This document shows positions 28,329 to 37,793 of a stretch of DNA of 64,000 nucleotides, piece after piece. Within the stretch, counting starts at the first letter, position 1; every line of letters begins with the position of its first letter. The notes beneath the pieces were generated by a model. It did not search any database and had not been told where the DNA came from. It saw only the letters and a list, made by a program, of their open reading frames with translations. The position numbers and the translations under genes are program-made. The stretch is taken from positions 79,080 to 143,079 of the forward strand of contig NZ_SMLC01000003.1 in the NCBI RefSeq assembly GCF_004349245.1. Reading direction: 5' to 3'. The stretch comes from Actinomadura sp. 6K520. GTDB lineage: Bacteria > Actinomycetota > Actinomycetes > Streptosporangiales > Streptosporangiaceae.

Positions 28329-30005
28329 ATGCCGGTCCCGCGTTCGATCCTTGCCAGGCAGGACCTCACCGACCTGGACCTGGACGTCGTCGCCGGAGCG
28401 TGGCCGGACGACGTCCGCGGGCACTTCGTCGTGAGCACCTCCGACCAGCGGACCCGCCCACTGCACGCGTTCTTCGGCGACGGGATCATGGCCAGGCTGT
28501 CGCTCACCGCCGGTACCGACGGCGCGCCCCCCGGCCGGTTCGCCTGGCGCGCCCGCGTCCTCGACACCCCGTCGGTCCGGCTGCGCCGCAAGCGCCCCGA
28601 CCTGTTCACCGCCGGGCCGGTCGGCACCGGCTCGCCCTGGGGGTTCGTCAACGCCGCCAACACCGCGCCACTGCCGTGGGGCGACCGGCTCTTCGCCACC
28701 TGGGACGCCGGCCGCCCGGTGGAGGTCGACCCCGTGACCCTGCGGTTCGTCGCCGAGGTCGGGCACCGCGACGACTGGAAACCCGCCATGGACCAGGCCG
28801 TCCTGCCGCTCGTCTCGACCACCGCCCACCCGGTGGTGGACCCCGAGCGCGACTGCCTGTGGAGCATCAGCCGCGACGTGCTGACCGGCGCCGTCTCCGT
28901 CATCGGGTACGACGGGAAGGGACCGCGCGTCCGGCGCTGGGAGGTCGAGGGCGCGGTGCTGCCGCAGGCCACGCACACCATCACCCAGACCCGCGACTGG
29001 CTCGTCCTCGCCGACACCGCCTACAAGATCGACCCCGAGGAGGTCTTCGGCGGGGAGCGGACCACCGCGAACAACCCCGACGGGCCCGTGCTGCTCATCC
29101 GCAAGGACGACCTCACCCCGGGGCGCGAAAGCGTCACCTGCAAGCAGTTCCGCATAGCCCCCGAGGTCAACCACTTCTACGCCCGCTACGACGACTCCGA
29201 CGGCGTCCAGGTCGTGATGGAGCACAGCGAAGGCGTGGACATCGGAATGTACCTGCGCGAGGACGACATAGACGTCTACGGACGGCCGATCGACCCCGCC
29301 CTGCGCGGCATGTACTGCCACGGCATGACGCCCGCGCTCACCACCGTCCTGCAGTTCGACCCGGAGAGCGGCCAGGTGCGGGAGCGTGCACGTGCCAGCG
29401 ACCCGGAGCGGTGGTGGCAGGCCGAGCTGTCCGCCATCGACTGGAGCATCGAGGGCCAGACCGACCCAACCCGGCACCACCTCATCTACCTGGGCTTCCA
29501 CCCCGAGGCCATCAACCAGCGGGCCCTGCGCAACTACGAGGGCCGCGTAGACCCCTCGCTGTTCCCCGCGGAGGAGACCCCGGCCGTCCTCGTCACCCAC
29601 GACCGCGAAGACCTCAAGGCCCTGTCCGAATGGACGTTCGCACTGGACGACTACCCGACGTCCCCGTCGTTCGTTCCACGCGGCCGGGGCGGCAGCCGCT
29701 ACGCGGGCACGAACCCCGGCGGGCACGAGGGATACCTGGTCGTGGCCGTCCACAACGACGACCGGTTCCGCGTGGAGCTGTTCGACGCCTCCGACGTGGG
29801 GCGCGGCCCCATCGCCGTACTGGCCCCGCCCAACGGCACGACAATGCCGTTCCTGATCCACTCGGCGTGGATGCCCGAAGCCCGCCCGGCCCCCGACCTG
29901 GAGCGCCACCGCTTCGCCGACGACCTGGACGCCCGCCTCGACCAACTGGACCCCGACCTCGCCGCCACGGCCCGCGAGGTCGCCGCCGACCTCGACGCCC
30001 GCTAG
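28329..30005 (+). CDS. Carotenoid oxygenase family protein
   Basis: A 558-residue seven-bladed propeller oxygenase. The four iron-binding histidines are recognisable: TTAHPVVD, PQATHTITQ, EVNHFYARY and the C-terminal FLIHSAWMPEA. Such enzymes cleave a double bond of carotenoids, apocarotenoids or stilbenes with O2 and non-haem Fe(II). The length is slightly above the usual 450-500. No carotenoid biosynthesis genes lie nearby, so the substrate stays open; a lignin-stilbene type oxygenase is possible. The start has GGAGG a few bases upstream. Confidence 0.88.
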   Translation: MPVPRSILARQDLTDLDLDVVAGAWPDDVRGHFVVSTSDQRTRPLHAFFGDGIMARLSLTAGTDGAPPGRFAWRARVLDTPSVRLRRKRPDLFTAGPVGTGSPWGFVNAANTAPLPWGDRLFATWDAGRPVEVDPVTLRFVAEVGHRDDWKPAMDQAVLPLVSTTAHPVVDPERDCLWSISRDVLTGAVSVIGYDGKGPRVRRWEVEGAVLPQATHTITQTRDWLVLADTAYKIDPEEVFGGERTTANNPDGPVLLIRKDDLTPGRESVTCKQFRIAPEVNHFYARYDDSDGVQVVMEHSEGVDIGMYLREDDIDVYGRPIDPALRGMYCHGMTPALTTVLQFDPESGQVRERARASDPERWWQAELSAIDWSIEGQTDPTRHHLIYLGFHPEAINQRALRNYEGRVDPSLFPAEETPAVLVTHDREDLKALSEWTFALDDYPTSPSFVPRGRGGSRYAGTNPGGHEGYLVVAVHNDDRFRVELFDASDVGRGPIAVLAPPNGTTMPFLIHSAWMPEARPAPDLERHRFADDLDARLDQLDPDLAATAREVAADLDAR

Positions 30006-30006
30006 C

Positions 30007-30037
30007 CCGGGTTCGCCGGTTCGCCGACCCGGCGAAC
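30007..30037. terminator. Hairpin terminator
   Basis: GTTCGCCG (30011-30018) pairs with CGGCGAAC (30030-30037) just after the carotenoid oxygenase stop and before the convergent lipoprotein stop. Alternative pairings exist in the same repeated CGCCGG sequence. Confidence 0.45.
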
Positions 30038-30052
30038 GTTCGTGGACGCCGC

Positions 30053-30850
30053 TCAGTCCAGGTCGCCGCAGGAGGACTCGCCGGGAAGGAGCGGGCGCAG
30101 GCGGACGGAGTACGTCGTCCCCTCGCTGCGCCACGCGGTCCCCGGGCGGGTCTCGGGGACCTTCGCCGAGGGGGCCAGCGTGCAGATGCCGCCCGCCGCC
30201 CGCACGCCGTCGCCGAGCGGGCCGAGCGGCCACGGCCTCGCGGTTCCGCCCCCGGTGATCTCACCCGCGAGGACCGCCGTCCGCTCCGGCGTGTACGGCC
30301 CCGGCGGGGCGGCCTGGTCGTCCGCGGGCCAACCGTCCGGGTCGAGGTGCTTGAGGAACATCGCCTCCCCGCTGCCCGGCCACCCCGGCTCGATGATCCT
30401 GGTCGTCGCGTCGCCCATCGTGACGACGGTGACGACCGCGTCCGCGATCTGGTCGGAGCCGACCGTGTGGGAGCGGTCGAAACCGGCCGCGCGGGCCCCG
30501 TCCAGCAGCCGCCGGAGCGCCCGCGGCTTCAGGCGGTACTGGGTGAGTTCCCGGTCCGGCGGCCGGCTGCCCGGCCGCTCGGCGGCGGCGATCGCGCGTC
30601 CCGAGGAGTAGAGGGAGAACTCGGGGAGGCTTCCCGGGCCGCCGATGCCCGCGATGCCGCCCGTCTTGCGCCACCGCAGCACGAGCCGCTCACCCACCGG
30701 TTCCCCGGGCGCGGACCGGGACGCGGTCGGCGTGGCGGAGGGAGGCGGCGGCCCGGACGTCTCCGAGCCGCCGCATGAGGTCAGGGCCGTGCAGGACACC
30801 ACGGCCGCGCAGGCGAGCACCGGGACCCGCCGGAGGTACGGACCGGCCAT
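30053..30850 (-). CDS. Predicted lipoprotein of unknown function
   Basis: A 265-residue exported lipoprotein. The N-terminus MAGPYLRRVPVLACAAVVSCTALTSC is a lipoprotein signal with the lipobox LTSC (modified Cys at about 26), followed by a Ser/Pro/Thr-rich linker. The mature part contains no motif I recognise. Homologous-looking proteins are common in actinobacteria as conserved hypotheticals. It diverges from bioD by 121 bp. I do not assign a function. Confidence 0.78.
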   Translation of the reverse strand: MAGPYLRRVPVLACAAVVSCTALTSCGGSETSGPPPPSATPTASRSAPGEPVGERLVLRWRKTGGIAGIGGPGSLPEFSLYSSGRAIAAAERPGSRPPDRELTQYRLKPRALRRLLDGARAAGFDRSHTVGSDQIADAVVTVVTMGDATTRIIEPGWPGSGEAMFLKHLDPDGWPADDQAAPPGPYTPERTAVLAGEITGGGTARPWPLGPLGDGVRAAGGICTLAPSAKVPETRPGTAWRSEGTTYSVRLRPLLPGESSCGDLD

Positions 30851-30971
30851 GGGGGTTGGACGGGCCGCCGCCCCACCGGGTTCCACGGCGCCGCCGGTAC
30901 AAAGTCGGCCGCCGAAGACTGTGGGATCCGGTGACGTACCGCCCCGCGGCCCCGCGCTAGTGTGCCGCCTT

Positions 30972-31697
30972 GTGAGTGTGCTCGTGGTCACCGGGACGTG
31001 TACGGGCGTGGGCAAGACCGTCGTCACCGCGGCGCTGGCCGCGGTCGCCGCCACGCGCGACGCGTCCGTCGCCGTCGTCAAACCCGGGCAGACCGGCGTC
31101 CGCGCCGGCGAGCCCGGCGACCTCGACGCGGTCCGGCGCCTCGCGGGCCTCGACGACGTCCACGAGTTCGCCCGCTTCCCCGACCCGCTGTCGCCCGCCG
31201 CCGCGGCCCGCCGCGCCGGCGTCCCGCCCGTCCGGCTGCCGGAGGTGGCCGAGCGCGTCCGGGACCTGTCCGGCGACCGGCGGCTGGTGCTGATCGAGGG
31301 CGCGGGCGGCCTCCTCGTCCGCTACGACGACGAGGGCAACACGATCGCGGACCTCGCCCGCTGGCTGGGCGCCGCCGCCGTCGTCGTGACCCGCCCCGGC
31401 CTCGGCACCCTCAACCACACCGCCCTCACGCTGGAGGCGATGGCGCACCGCGGCGTGCAGCTCGCCGGCGTCGTCATCGGCGAGTGGCCGGCCGACCCCG
31501 ACCTCGCGATGCGCAGCAACATCCGCGACCTGGAGACCATCGCGGCCCGGCCGCTGGCGGGCGCGCTGCCCGCGGGCGCGGGCGCGCTGGACCCGGCGGA
31601 GTTCCTCCTGGCCGCGCACCGCGGCCTGGCCCCCTCGTTCGGCGGCGCCTTCGACGCCGCCGCCTTCCGCGACACCTTCGGCCCCGACAAGGAGTAG
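30972..31697 (+). CDS. bioD: Dethiobiotin synthetase
   Basis: A 241-residue P-loop enzyme. VTGTCTGVGKTVVTAAL is the BioD-type Walker A, VVKPGQTG follows with the catalytic Lys region, and IEGAGGLLVRYD is the conserved EGAGG loop. It closes the ureido ring of 7,8-diaminononanoate with ATP and CO2 in biotin synthesis. GTG start; no strong ribosome site, so a leaderless or short-leader message is possible. Only 3 bp separate it from bioB, so the two are one operon. bioA is not in this window. Confidence 0.93.
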   Translation: MSVLVVTGTCTGVGKTVVTAALAAVAATRDASVAVVKPGQTGVRAGEPGDLDAVRRLAGLDDVHEFARFPDPLSPAAAARRAGVPPVRLPEVAERVRDLSGDRRLVLIEGAGGLLVRYDDEGNTIADLARWLGAAAVVVTRPGLGTLNHTALTLEAMAHRGVQLAGVVIGEWPADPDLAMRSNIRDLETIAARPLAGALPAGAGALDPAEFLLAAHRGLAPSFGGAFDAAAFRDTFGPDKE

Positions 31698-31700
31698 GAC

Positions 31701-32696
31701 GTGACAGACATCCTCGACGTAGCCCGCCGCCAGGTGCTGGACGAGGGCAGGGGCCTGTCCGCCGGCCAGGTCCTCGAATGCCTGACCCTCCCCGACGACC
31801 GGCTGGAGGACCTGCTCGCGCTCGCCCACGAGGTCCGGATGCGCTGGTGCGGGCCGGAGGTCGAGGTCGAGGGGATCGTGTCGCTGAAGACCGGCGGCTG
31901 CCCGGAGGACTGCCACTTCTGCTCGCAGTCCGGCAAGTTCGAGTCGCCCGTCCGCGCGGTGTGGCTGAACATCCCCCAGCTGGTCGAGGCGGCGAAGGAG
32001 ACCGCGAAGACCGGCGCGACCGAGTTCTGCATCGTCGCGGCCGTCCGCGGCCCCGACGAACGCCTCATGGCACAGGTCCGCGACGGCATCAGGGCCATCA
32101 ACGACGCCGTCGAGATCAACATCGCGTGCTCGCTCGGGATGCTCACCCAGGAGCAGGTGGACGAACTGACCGCGATGGGCGTCCACCGCTACAACCACAA
32201 CCTGGAGACGGCCCGCTCCCACTTCCCGAACGTGGTCACCACCCACTCGTGGGAGGAGCGCTGGGAGACCCTCCGCATGGTCAAGGAGGCCGGAATGGAG
32301 GTGTGCTGCGGCGGCATCGTCGGGATGGGCGAGACCATCGAGCAGCGCGCCGAGTTCGCCGGCCAGCTCGCCGAGCTGGAGCCCGACGAGGTTCCGCTGA
32401 ACTTCCTGGCGCCCCGCCCCGGCACCCCGTTCGCCGACCTCCCGCTGGTCGAGGGCACGGAGGCGCTGAAGACGATCGCCGCGTTCCGCCTCGCCCTGCC
32501 CCGCACCATCCTCCGCTACGCCGGAGGCCGCGAACTCACCCTCGGCGACCTCGGCACCCGCGAAGGCATGCTCGGCGGCATCAACGCCATCATCGTCGGC
32601 AACTACCTGACCACCCTGGGCCGCCCGGCGGAGCAGGACCTCGAACTCCTCACAGACCTACAAATGCCCATCAAGGCCCTAAGTCAGACCCTGTAG
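31701..32696 (+). CDS. bioB: Biotin synthase
   Basis: A 331-residue radical SAM enzyme. The [4Fe-4S] motif is C67-PED-C71-HF-C74. The second-cluster residues typical of BioB are visible in [19 protein letters not shown] and the RYAGGRE region near the C-terminus. It inserts sulfur into dethiobiotin. It follows bioD after 3 bp with an AAGGAG ribosome site. Its last 26 bp overlap a reverse-strand gene. In actinobacteria BioB is thought to need the helper BsaP; a BsaP-like domain is fused to the biotin carboxylase 5 kb upstream. Confidence 0.95.
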   Translation: MTDILDVARRQVLDEGRGLSAGQVLECLTLPDDRLEDLLALAHEVRMRWCGPEVEVEGIVSLKTGGCPEDCHFCSQSGKFESPVRAVWLNIPQLVEAAKETAKTGATEFCIVAAVRGPDERLMAQVRDGIRAINDAVEINIACSLGMLTQEQVDELTAMGVHRYNHNLETARSHFPNVVTTHSWEERWETLRMVKEAGMEVCCGGIVGMGETIEQRAEFAGQLAELEPDEVPLNFLAPRPGTPFADLPLVEGTEALKTIAAFRLALPRTILRYAGGRELTLGDLGTREGMLGGINAIIVGNYLTTLGRPAEQDLELLTDLQMPIKALSQTL

Positions 32697-33009
32697 GCTC
32701 CGGCCGCTCGTCCCCCAGGTCCTCCGATTCGGCCAGGCGTCGGTTCGCCTCCCATTCCACGCGGAGCTGTTCCGATCTCTCCTTGGCCTCCTCGGCCAGG
32801 ACCCAGAAAGGCCGTGGGGGCTCGGCCCGAGGCGACTCCTGAATGGGGGGACGAGGTGCTCCGTCGATGCAGATATTGCCGCCGATGATCTCTACCTTGG
32901 CGCCTTCCTCTGCGTTGACGTACTCCCAAAGCTCGCCGCTCTGCCAGAGGTTGATCGGCTTGTCCGGAAGTTCGATGCAATAGAACTGCCGTACGAGGTA
33001 GTAGGCCAT
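32671..33009 (-). CDS. Small Uma2-N-terminus-like protein with charged tail
   Basis: A 112-residue protein. Residues about 18-52 ([13 protein letters not shown] ... [16 protein letters not shown]) align clearly with the N-terminus of the upstream Uma2 protein (YALWARGELDDFL ... SRAEIIGGEIVVSPTP). The nuclease core is missing; instead there is a charged helical tail ([28 protein letters not shown]). GGAGGG lies just before the ATG, which is 3 bp after the Uma2 stop, so the two are coupled. It looks like a truncated paralogue, perhaps a partner or regulator of the nuclease. The 3' end overlaps bioB. Confidence 0.75.
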   Translation of the reverse strand: MAYYLVRQFYCIELPDKPINLWQSGELWEYVNAEEGAKVEIIGGNICIDGAPRPPIQESPRAEPPRPFWVLAEEAKERSEQLRVEWEANRRLAESEDLGDERPEPTGSDLGP

Positions 33010-33011
33010 AT

Positions 33012-33677
33012 TCAGGCCCTCCACGGCTTCCAGCCGTTGGTGTTGATCGCGACGTTGAAGGGCTCGGGTAGATGGATCGTCGCGCCGAAGTCCCAGGACT
33101 CTCGGTGCAGGTACGCGCTGGAGCCCTGGTCGGGGATCGAGTAGAGCGTCGTGCTCGCGACCTTCGGGTCCCGGTCGACGAGGAGGTAGTACGGGATTCC
33201 GACCCGAGCGTACCCCCACCACTTGGTCGGCTTGCGCAGGTTCCTGTCTTGGCTCGGCGCCCTGTCGTAGATGGCCAGGTTCTTGGAGGTGACCTCCACG
33301 ACCATTTCGATTTCGTCCGGGCTCAGGTTTACCTCTTCGGCCTCTCCTGCGGCCTCGAATACGCTTTCTTCTGCCACGATCAGGTCGGGGACGTAACCTT
33401 GCTCGAAGCTCACGAGGTTCACGGTCATGACCTGTCGAGTGGTCCACGGGTAGGTCTTATCCGTGAACCTGGCCCTGTCGATCGCACTGGAGATGCGGTA
33501 AACGATATTTCCGTGGGCGACGACGGGGGTGGGGGACACGACGATCTCTCCTCCGATGATCTCGGCCCGAGAGCCCTCGGGTAGGTGGAGGAAGTCGTCG
33601 AGTTCACCCCTCGCCCAGAGGGCGTAGGGCGTATCTGGAAGGGCTGCCTGGTAGGAGGGCAGCGTTTGGATGGTCAC
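33012..33677 (-). CDS. Uma2 family restriction-endonuclease-like protein
   Basis: A 221-residue Uma2 (DUF820) protein of the PD-(D/E)xK nuclease superfamily. The core is visible as YVPDLIVAEESVF (PD) and EIEMVVEVTSKN (ExTSK). These genes are very common in actinobacteria and cyanobacteria, often in many copies; no member's physiological role is settled. GTG at 33677 follows AGGGAAGG; a GTG at 33698 is also open. The gene has lower GC content than its neighbours and is coupled to a truncated paralogue, which suggests a mobile or recently gained pair. Confidence 0.85.
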   Translation of the reverse strand: MTIQTLPSYQAALPDTPYALWARGELDDFLHLPEGSRAEIIGGEIVVSPTPVVAHGNIVYRISSAIDRARFTDKTYPWTTRQVMTVNLVSFEQGYVPDLIVAEESVFEAAGEAEEVNLSPDEIEMVVEVTSKNLAIYDRAPSQDRNLRKPTKWWGYARVGIPYYLLVDRDPKVASTTLYSIPDQGSSAYLHRESWDFGATIHLPEPFNVAINTNGWKPWRA

Positions 33678-33802
33678 GTTCGGCGATCCTTCCCTCACGA
33701 TCTGCTCCAGTCATCGTAGGGGAACGTGTGTTCGGTCCGTGCGTGAAACGTCGCACTCCGTCATGGTTCTGTGGTCGTGGCCGTCACGCGCCTGCGTGAA
33801 GG

Positions 33803-34606
33803 CTAGCGGCGGAGGCGGGTGATGAACTTGTAGCGGTCGCCTCGGTAGAGGGACTGGGCCCATTCGACGGGCTGGCCGGTGGTGTCGAAGGCGTGGCGGG
33901 AGAGCAGGAGCATGGGGAGGCCGACGTCCACGCCGAGGAGCTGCGCGTCGTGGGGGGTGGCGAGGACGGTCTCGATGGTCTCCTCGGCCTCGGTCAGGTG
34001 GACGTCGTAGGCCGTGGCGAGCGTCTCGTACAGGGAGCGGTGGCGGGGGAGCTCGCGGCGCAGGCCGGGGAAGCGGCGGGCGGGGAGGTGCGAGGTGTCG
34101 ATCGACATGGGCTCGCCGTCGGCGAGGCGGAGGCGGTGGACGCGCAGGACCCGGCCGCCGGGGCGGATGCACAGGAGGGTCGCCAGGCGCTCGTCGGCGC
34201 TGACGTAGCCGGCCTCCAGGATGCGGGTCTCGGGGCGCAGCCCGTGGTGCCGCATGTCCTCGGTGTAGCTGACGAGCTGGAGCTCCTGCGACACCTTCGG
34301 TTTGGCGACGAAGGTGCCCTTGCCCTGGATGCGCTGCAGCCGGCCTTCCACGACGAGCTCGGCGAGGGCCTGGCGGACGGTGGTGCGGGACGTCTCGTAC
34401 TTCTCGGCGAGGGTCCGCTCGGGGGGCAGCGGGCTGCCCGGCGGAAGCGACTGGATCAGCTCCACCAGCAGCTCTTTGAGCTTGTAGTACTTCGGGATGC
34501 GGGGGGCCTGGTTCGGGTGGCGCTTACCGACGCCGCCGAGTGAGGCCCGGTCGAATCCGTGCTCGAATCCACCCCCGTGCCGGGGCCCGCCCCTGACCTC
34601 CGTCAC
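33803..34606 (-). CDS. GntR/HutC (UTRA domain) transcriptional regulator, DasR-like
   Basis: A 267-residue regulator. The winged helix is in [41 protein letters not shown], then a UTRA ligand domain ([32 protein letters not shown] ... [29 protein letters not shown]). The overall pattern is close to DasR, the N-acetylglucosamine-responsive regulator of streptomycetes, but no sugar genes lie nearby, so the ligand is open. GTG start behind GAGGAGA. An N-terminal extension of about 35 residues rich in Gly/His precedes the DNA-binding domain. Confidence 0.85.
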   Translation of the reverse strand: MTEVRGGPRHGGGFEHGFDRASLGGVGKRHPNQAPRIPKYYKLKELLVELIQSLPPGSPLPPERTLAEKYETSRTTVRQALAELVVEGRLQRIQGKGTFVAKPKVSQELQLVSYTEDMRHHGLRPETRILEAGYVSADERLATLLCIRPGGRVLRVHRLRLADGEPMSIDTSHLPARRFPGLRRELPRHRSLYETLATAYDVHLTEAEETIETVLATPHDAQLLGVDVGLPMLLLSRHAFDTTGQPVEWAQSLYRGDRYKFITRLRR

Positions 34607-34643
34607 GGCATCTCCTCACGTTCATCACCGGTTCTCCCCGATG

Positions 34644-35816
34644 TTATGCGTGCAGACTACGGGCGGTAGAGGACGCCACTTCGGCCAGGGCCGTCCCGAG
34701 GCGTGTGAGGTCCGCCTCGCCCAGCGTGGCGCGTGCGGTGAGGCGCAGGCAGGCGCGGCCCTTGGGCACCGACGGCGGGCGGAAGCAGCCGACGCGAAGC
34801 CCGTGCTCGGCGCAGGTCGCGGCCGCGCGGACGGCGGCGTGCGGCTCGCCGAGGTACACCGGGACGACGGCCGCGGCGGGCTCGGCGGTCTCCAGGCCGG
34901 AACCGGCCGCGAGCGCGGCGATGCGCCGGGCGCGGTCGCGGGCGCGGGACGGCAGGCCGGGGTCGGCTTCGAGGACGTCGAGCGCGGCGAGCGCGGCGCC
35001 GGCGGCGGGCGGGTTCAGGCCGGTGTCGAAGATGAACGACCGGCCGGTGTCGACGAGGGTGTCGATGATCTCGGGCGCGCCGAGGACCGCGCCGCCCTGG
35101 GCCGCGAGCGACTTCGACAGCGTGAGGGTGAGGACCACGTCCGGTTCGCCCGCGAGGCCGGCGGCGTGCGCGGCGCCCCGGCCGCCGTCGCCGACGACGC
35201 CGAGCGCGTGCGCCTCGTCGATCACCAGCAGCGCGCCGTGCGCCCGCGCGGCGCGGTGGAGGGCGCCCAGCGGCGCGAGGTCGCCGTCCACGGAGAACAC
35301 GGCGTCGGTGACGACGACGGCCTCGTCCTCGTCGCGTTCGGCCAGCGCCCGCTCGACGGCGGCGGCGTCGCGGTGCGGGACGATCGCGACCCGGGACCGC
35401 GACAGGCGGCACGCGTCCACGATGGAGGCATGGTTGACCTGGTCGGAGACGACGAGCGTGCCGGGCCCGGCGAGGGCGGTGACGGCGCCGAGGTTGGCGA
35501 GGAAGCCGGAGGAGAAGACGAGCCCGGCGGCGCTGCCGGTGAACGCGGCGAGCCGACGGTCCAGTTCGGCGTGCAGCTCGGTGGTCCCGGTGACGAGGCG
35601 CGACCCGGTGGAGCCGGTGCCCCACGCGCGGGCCGCGGCGACGGCCCCCTCGATCAGCCGCGGGTCGCCGGCGAGCCCGAGGTAGTCGTTGGACGCGAGG
35701 TCGGCGGGGCCGTCCGGACCGCCGGGGCGGGGGCGCAGCGTCCGGCGCAGCCCGGCCTCGGCGCGCCGCGCGGCCGCGTCCCGGAATCTGGCCAGGGGGT
35801 CTCGTCCTGCGGTCAT
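34644..35816 (-). CDS. bioF: 8-amino-7-oxononanoate synthase
   Basis: A 390-residue PLP enzyme of the alpha-oxoamine synthase family. ASNDYLGLAGDPRL, GTGSTGSRLVTGTTELH, DEAHALGVVG and the PLP lysine in LTLSKSLAAQGGA are all present. It condenses pimeloyl-thioester with L-alanine in the first committed step of biotin synthesis. It is on the opposite strand and 2 kb from bioDB, so it is separately transcribed. The shorter ATG at 35816 gives the usual length; a frame continues to 35864. KbL-type enzymes are close relatives, but the nearby bio genes support BioF. Confidence 0.88.
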   Translation of the reverse strand: MTAGRDPLARFRDAAARRAEAGLRRTLRPRPGGPDGPADLASNDYLGLAGDPRLIEGAVAAARAWGTGSTGSRLVTGTTELHAELDRRLAAFTGSAAGLVFSSGFLANLGAVTALAGPGTLVVSDQVNHASIVDACRLSRSRVAIVPHRDAAAVERALAERDEDEAVVVTDAVFSVDGDLAPLGALHRAARAHGALLVIDEAHALGVVGDGGRGAAHAAGLAGEPDVVLTLTLSKSLAAQGGAVLGAPEIIDTLVDTGRSFIFDTGLNPPAAGAALAALDVLEADPGLPSRARDRARRIAALAAGSGLETAEPAAAVVPVYLGEPHAAVRAAATCAEHGLRVGCFRPPSVPKGRACLRLTARATLGEADLTRLGTALAEVASSTARSLHA

Positions 35817-35890
35817 GCGGGAATCCTGCCAGGCCCCGCCGGGGCCGGGGGCGTGGCCCCGCACCGAACCGCATCGGCGATGATGGTGGC

Positions 35891-37552
35891 GTGCCTACCT
35901 TGGCGGATCTCGTCCGCGATCACAGCGACCTCACCGAGGCCGACCTGGAGTGGCTGCACGCGCTGGTGTCCGACTGGCAGCTCCTCGCCGACCTGTCCTT
36001 CGCCGACCTGCTGCTCTGGGTGCCGCTGCGGTCGGCGGCCGCGCTGCCCGCCGAGGCGGCGGCCCGCGCGGGGCGCGGCCAGCGCGGCGCGCTCGACGCG
36101 GGCGCGACCGTGCCGGGCTGGGTGGCGATCGCGCAGATGCGCCCGACGACCGGCCCGACCGCCTACCCGGAGGACCTCGTCGGCAAGGTCGTCCGGACGG
36201 GACGCCGCGGCCTGATCGACGTGGCGTGGCGGGAGGGGCGCATCGTCCGGGAGGGCGACCCCGAGTGGGGCAGCGGCATCCCCGTCCGGGAGGAGTCGAT
36301 CCCGGTGCGGCGCGGAGCCAAGATCCTCGGCGTGATCCAGCGCAGCACCAATCTCAGCTCGGCCCGCACCCCCAGCCGGCTGGAGCTGACCTACCTGCAG
36401 AGCGCCAGCGACCTCGCGACGATGATCTCCGAGGGGCGGTTCCCGGTGCCGGGGGAGGAGCCGAACATGGTCCGCTCGCCGCGTGTCGGCGACGGGCTGA
36501 TGCGGCTGGACCGCTCGGGCCGGGTCACCTACGCCAGCCCCAACGCGCAGTCGGCCTACCGGCGGCTCGGCTACCCGGCCGACCTGGTCGGCGAGTCGCT
36601 CGGCCAGATCACCGCGGACCTGTGCGACACGGGCGAGCCGATGGAGGAGGCGCTGAGCGTCGTCCTGTCCGGCCGGGCGCCCCGCGAGGTGGAGGTCGAG
36701 TCACGCGGGTCGATCATGCAGCTGCGGACGATCCCGCTGGTCGTCGGGGGGACGCGGATCGGCGCGGTCGTACTGTGCCGCGACGTGACCGAGCTGCGCT
36801 GGCGCGACCGGGAACTGCTGACCAAGGACGCCACCATCCGGGAGATCCACCACCGGGTGAAGAACAACCTGCAGACGGTCGCGGCGCTGCTGCGGCTCCA
36901 GGCCCGGCGGCTGCAGATCCCGGAGGGCCGGGCCGCGCTGGACGAGGCGGTCCGGCGCGTGGGGTCCATAGCGATCGTGCACGAGACGCTGTCGCACACC
37001 CCCGACGAGCTGATCGACTTCGACGACATCGCCGACCGGGTGATCACGATGGCGGCGGAGGTGTCCACCCCCGAGACCAGGGTGGCGCCGAAGCGGACCG
37101 GGAGCTTCGGCGTCCTGCCCGCCGAGGTCGCGACGCCGCTGGCGATGGCGCTCACCGAACTCCTCCAGAACGCCCTGGAGCACGGCCTGGTGAACCGCTT
37201 CGGCACGCTGGAGGTCATCGCCCACCGCTACGGCGAGGGCGAGGTGCGCGACCGGGGCGGCGTGGAGGTCTGGGGAGAATGGCCGGAGGCCGGCGACCAC
37301 GAGTCCCGCGGGACGCCCGCCGCCGACACCGGGGAACCCACCGGACGCCGCCTGGTCACGACCATCACCGACGACGGCGTCGGCCTCCCCGCCGACTTCG
37401 ACGTGGAGGGCACCGACAGCCTCGGCCTGCAGATCGTCCGCACCCTGATCGTCGGAGAACTGGGCGGCCGCCTGGACTTCACTCCCCGCCCCGGGGGCGG
37501 CACCGAGGTGACGGTCGACATCCCCCTGGACCACACCCACCGGCGTGTTTGA
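35891..37552 (+). CDS. pdtaS: Sensor histidine kinase PdtaS
   Basis: A 553-residue cytosolic kinase. An N-terminal GAF-type domain of the histidine-kinase family spans about 1-190, a PAS domain about 195-300 (GLMRLDRSGRVTYASPNAQ), the HisKA_2 phosphoacceptor REIHHRVKNNLQTVAALLRLQARR has H320/H321, and the HATPase region carries ALTELLQNALEHG and DDGVGLPADF. There are no membrane helices. This architecture and the convergent whiB1 gene match mycobacterial PdtaS (Rv3220c, beside whiB1), which phosphorylates the antiterminator PdtaR and senses copper and nitric oxide. GTG start. The C-terminal part holds an acidic insertion (about 450-485). Confidence 0.88.
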   Translation: MPTLADLVRDHSDLTEADLEWLHALVSDWQLLADLSFADLLLWVPLRSAAALPAEAAARAGRGQRGALDAGATVPGWVAIAQMRPTTGPTAYPEDLVGKVVRTGRRGLIDVAWREGRIVREGDPEWGSGIPVREESIPVRRGAKILGVIQRSTNLSSARTPSRLELTYLQSASDLATMISEGRFPVPGEEPNMVRSPRVGDGLMRLDRSGRVTYASPNAQSAYRRLGYPADLVGESLGQITADLCDTGEPMEEALSVVLSGRAPREVEVESRGSIMQLRTIPLVVGGTRIGAVVLCRDVTELRWRDRELLTKDATIREIHHRVKNNLQTVAALLRLQARRLQIPEGRAALDEAVRRVGSIAIVHETLSHTPDELIDFDDIADRVITMAAEVSTPETRVAPKRTGSFGVLPAEVATPLAMALTELLQNALEHGLVNRFGTLEVIAHRYGEGEVRDRGGVEVWGEWPEAGDHESRGTPAADTGEPTGRRLVTTITDDGVGLPADFDVEGTDSLGLQIVRTLIVGELGGRLDFTPRPGGGTEVTVDIPLDHTHRRV

Positions 37553-37624
37553 TTGCATTGCTGTGCTTGTTTGCACTGCCCTTGGCGGTCAGGCGCCAGA
37601 GCGCCTTCCCTTCAACGGGCAATG

Positions 37625-37684
37625 CGCGCGATCGCTGCATCGCTCCGGCTCGCCCCGGGGCTCGCTGCGCGATCAGGTTCCTCG
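37625..37684. repeat. Dispersed intergenic repeat, copy 1
   Basis: GCGATCGCTGCATCGCTCCG followed by GCTCGCC and GCGCGATCAGGTTCCT. The same order of words occurs at 58753-58806, 21 kb away, with an 11-bp deletion there. Both copies lie downstream of genes in intergenic DNA. Confidence 0.7.
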
Positions 37685-37793
37685 CAGGCTCGGAACCTGC
37701 CTTCGGACGCGATCGCAGGTGTTGGGGTTGTCGCGGGGTTGCCGTGGTGGCTGATGTAGGTGCGCGCGGCGGTCGAGGATCGTGGGAGGGTGT

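Noticed and set aside
37545..37793. Short plus-strand frames downstream of pdtaS
   Set aside because: They cover the dispersed repeat and have no ribosome site or conserved features.
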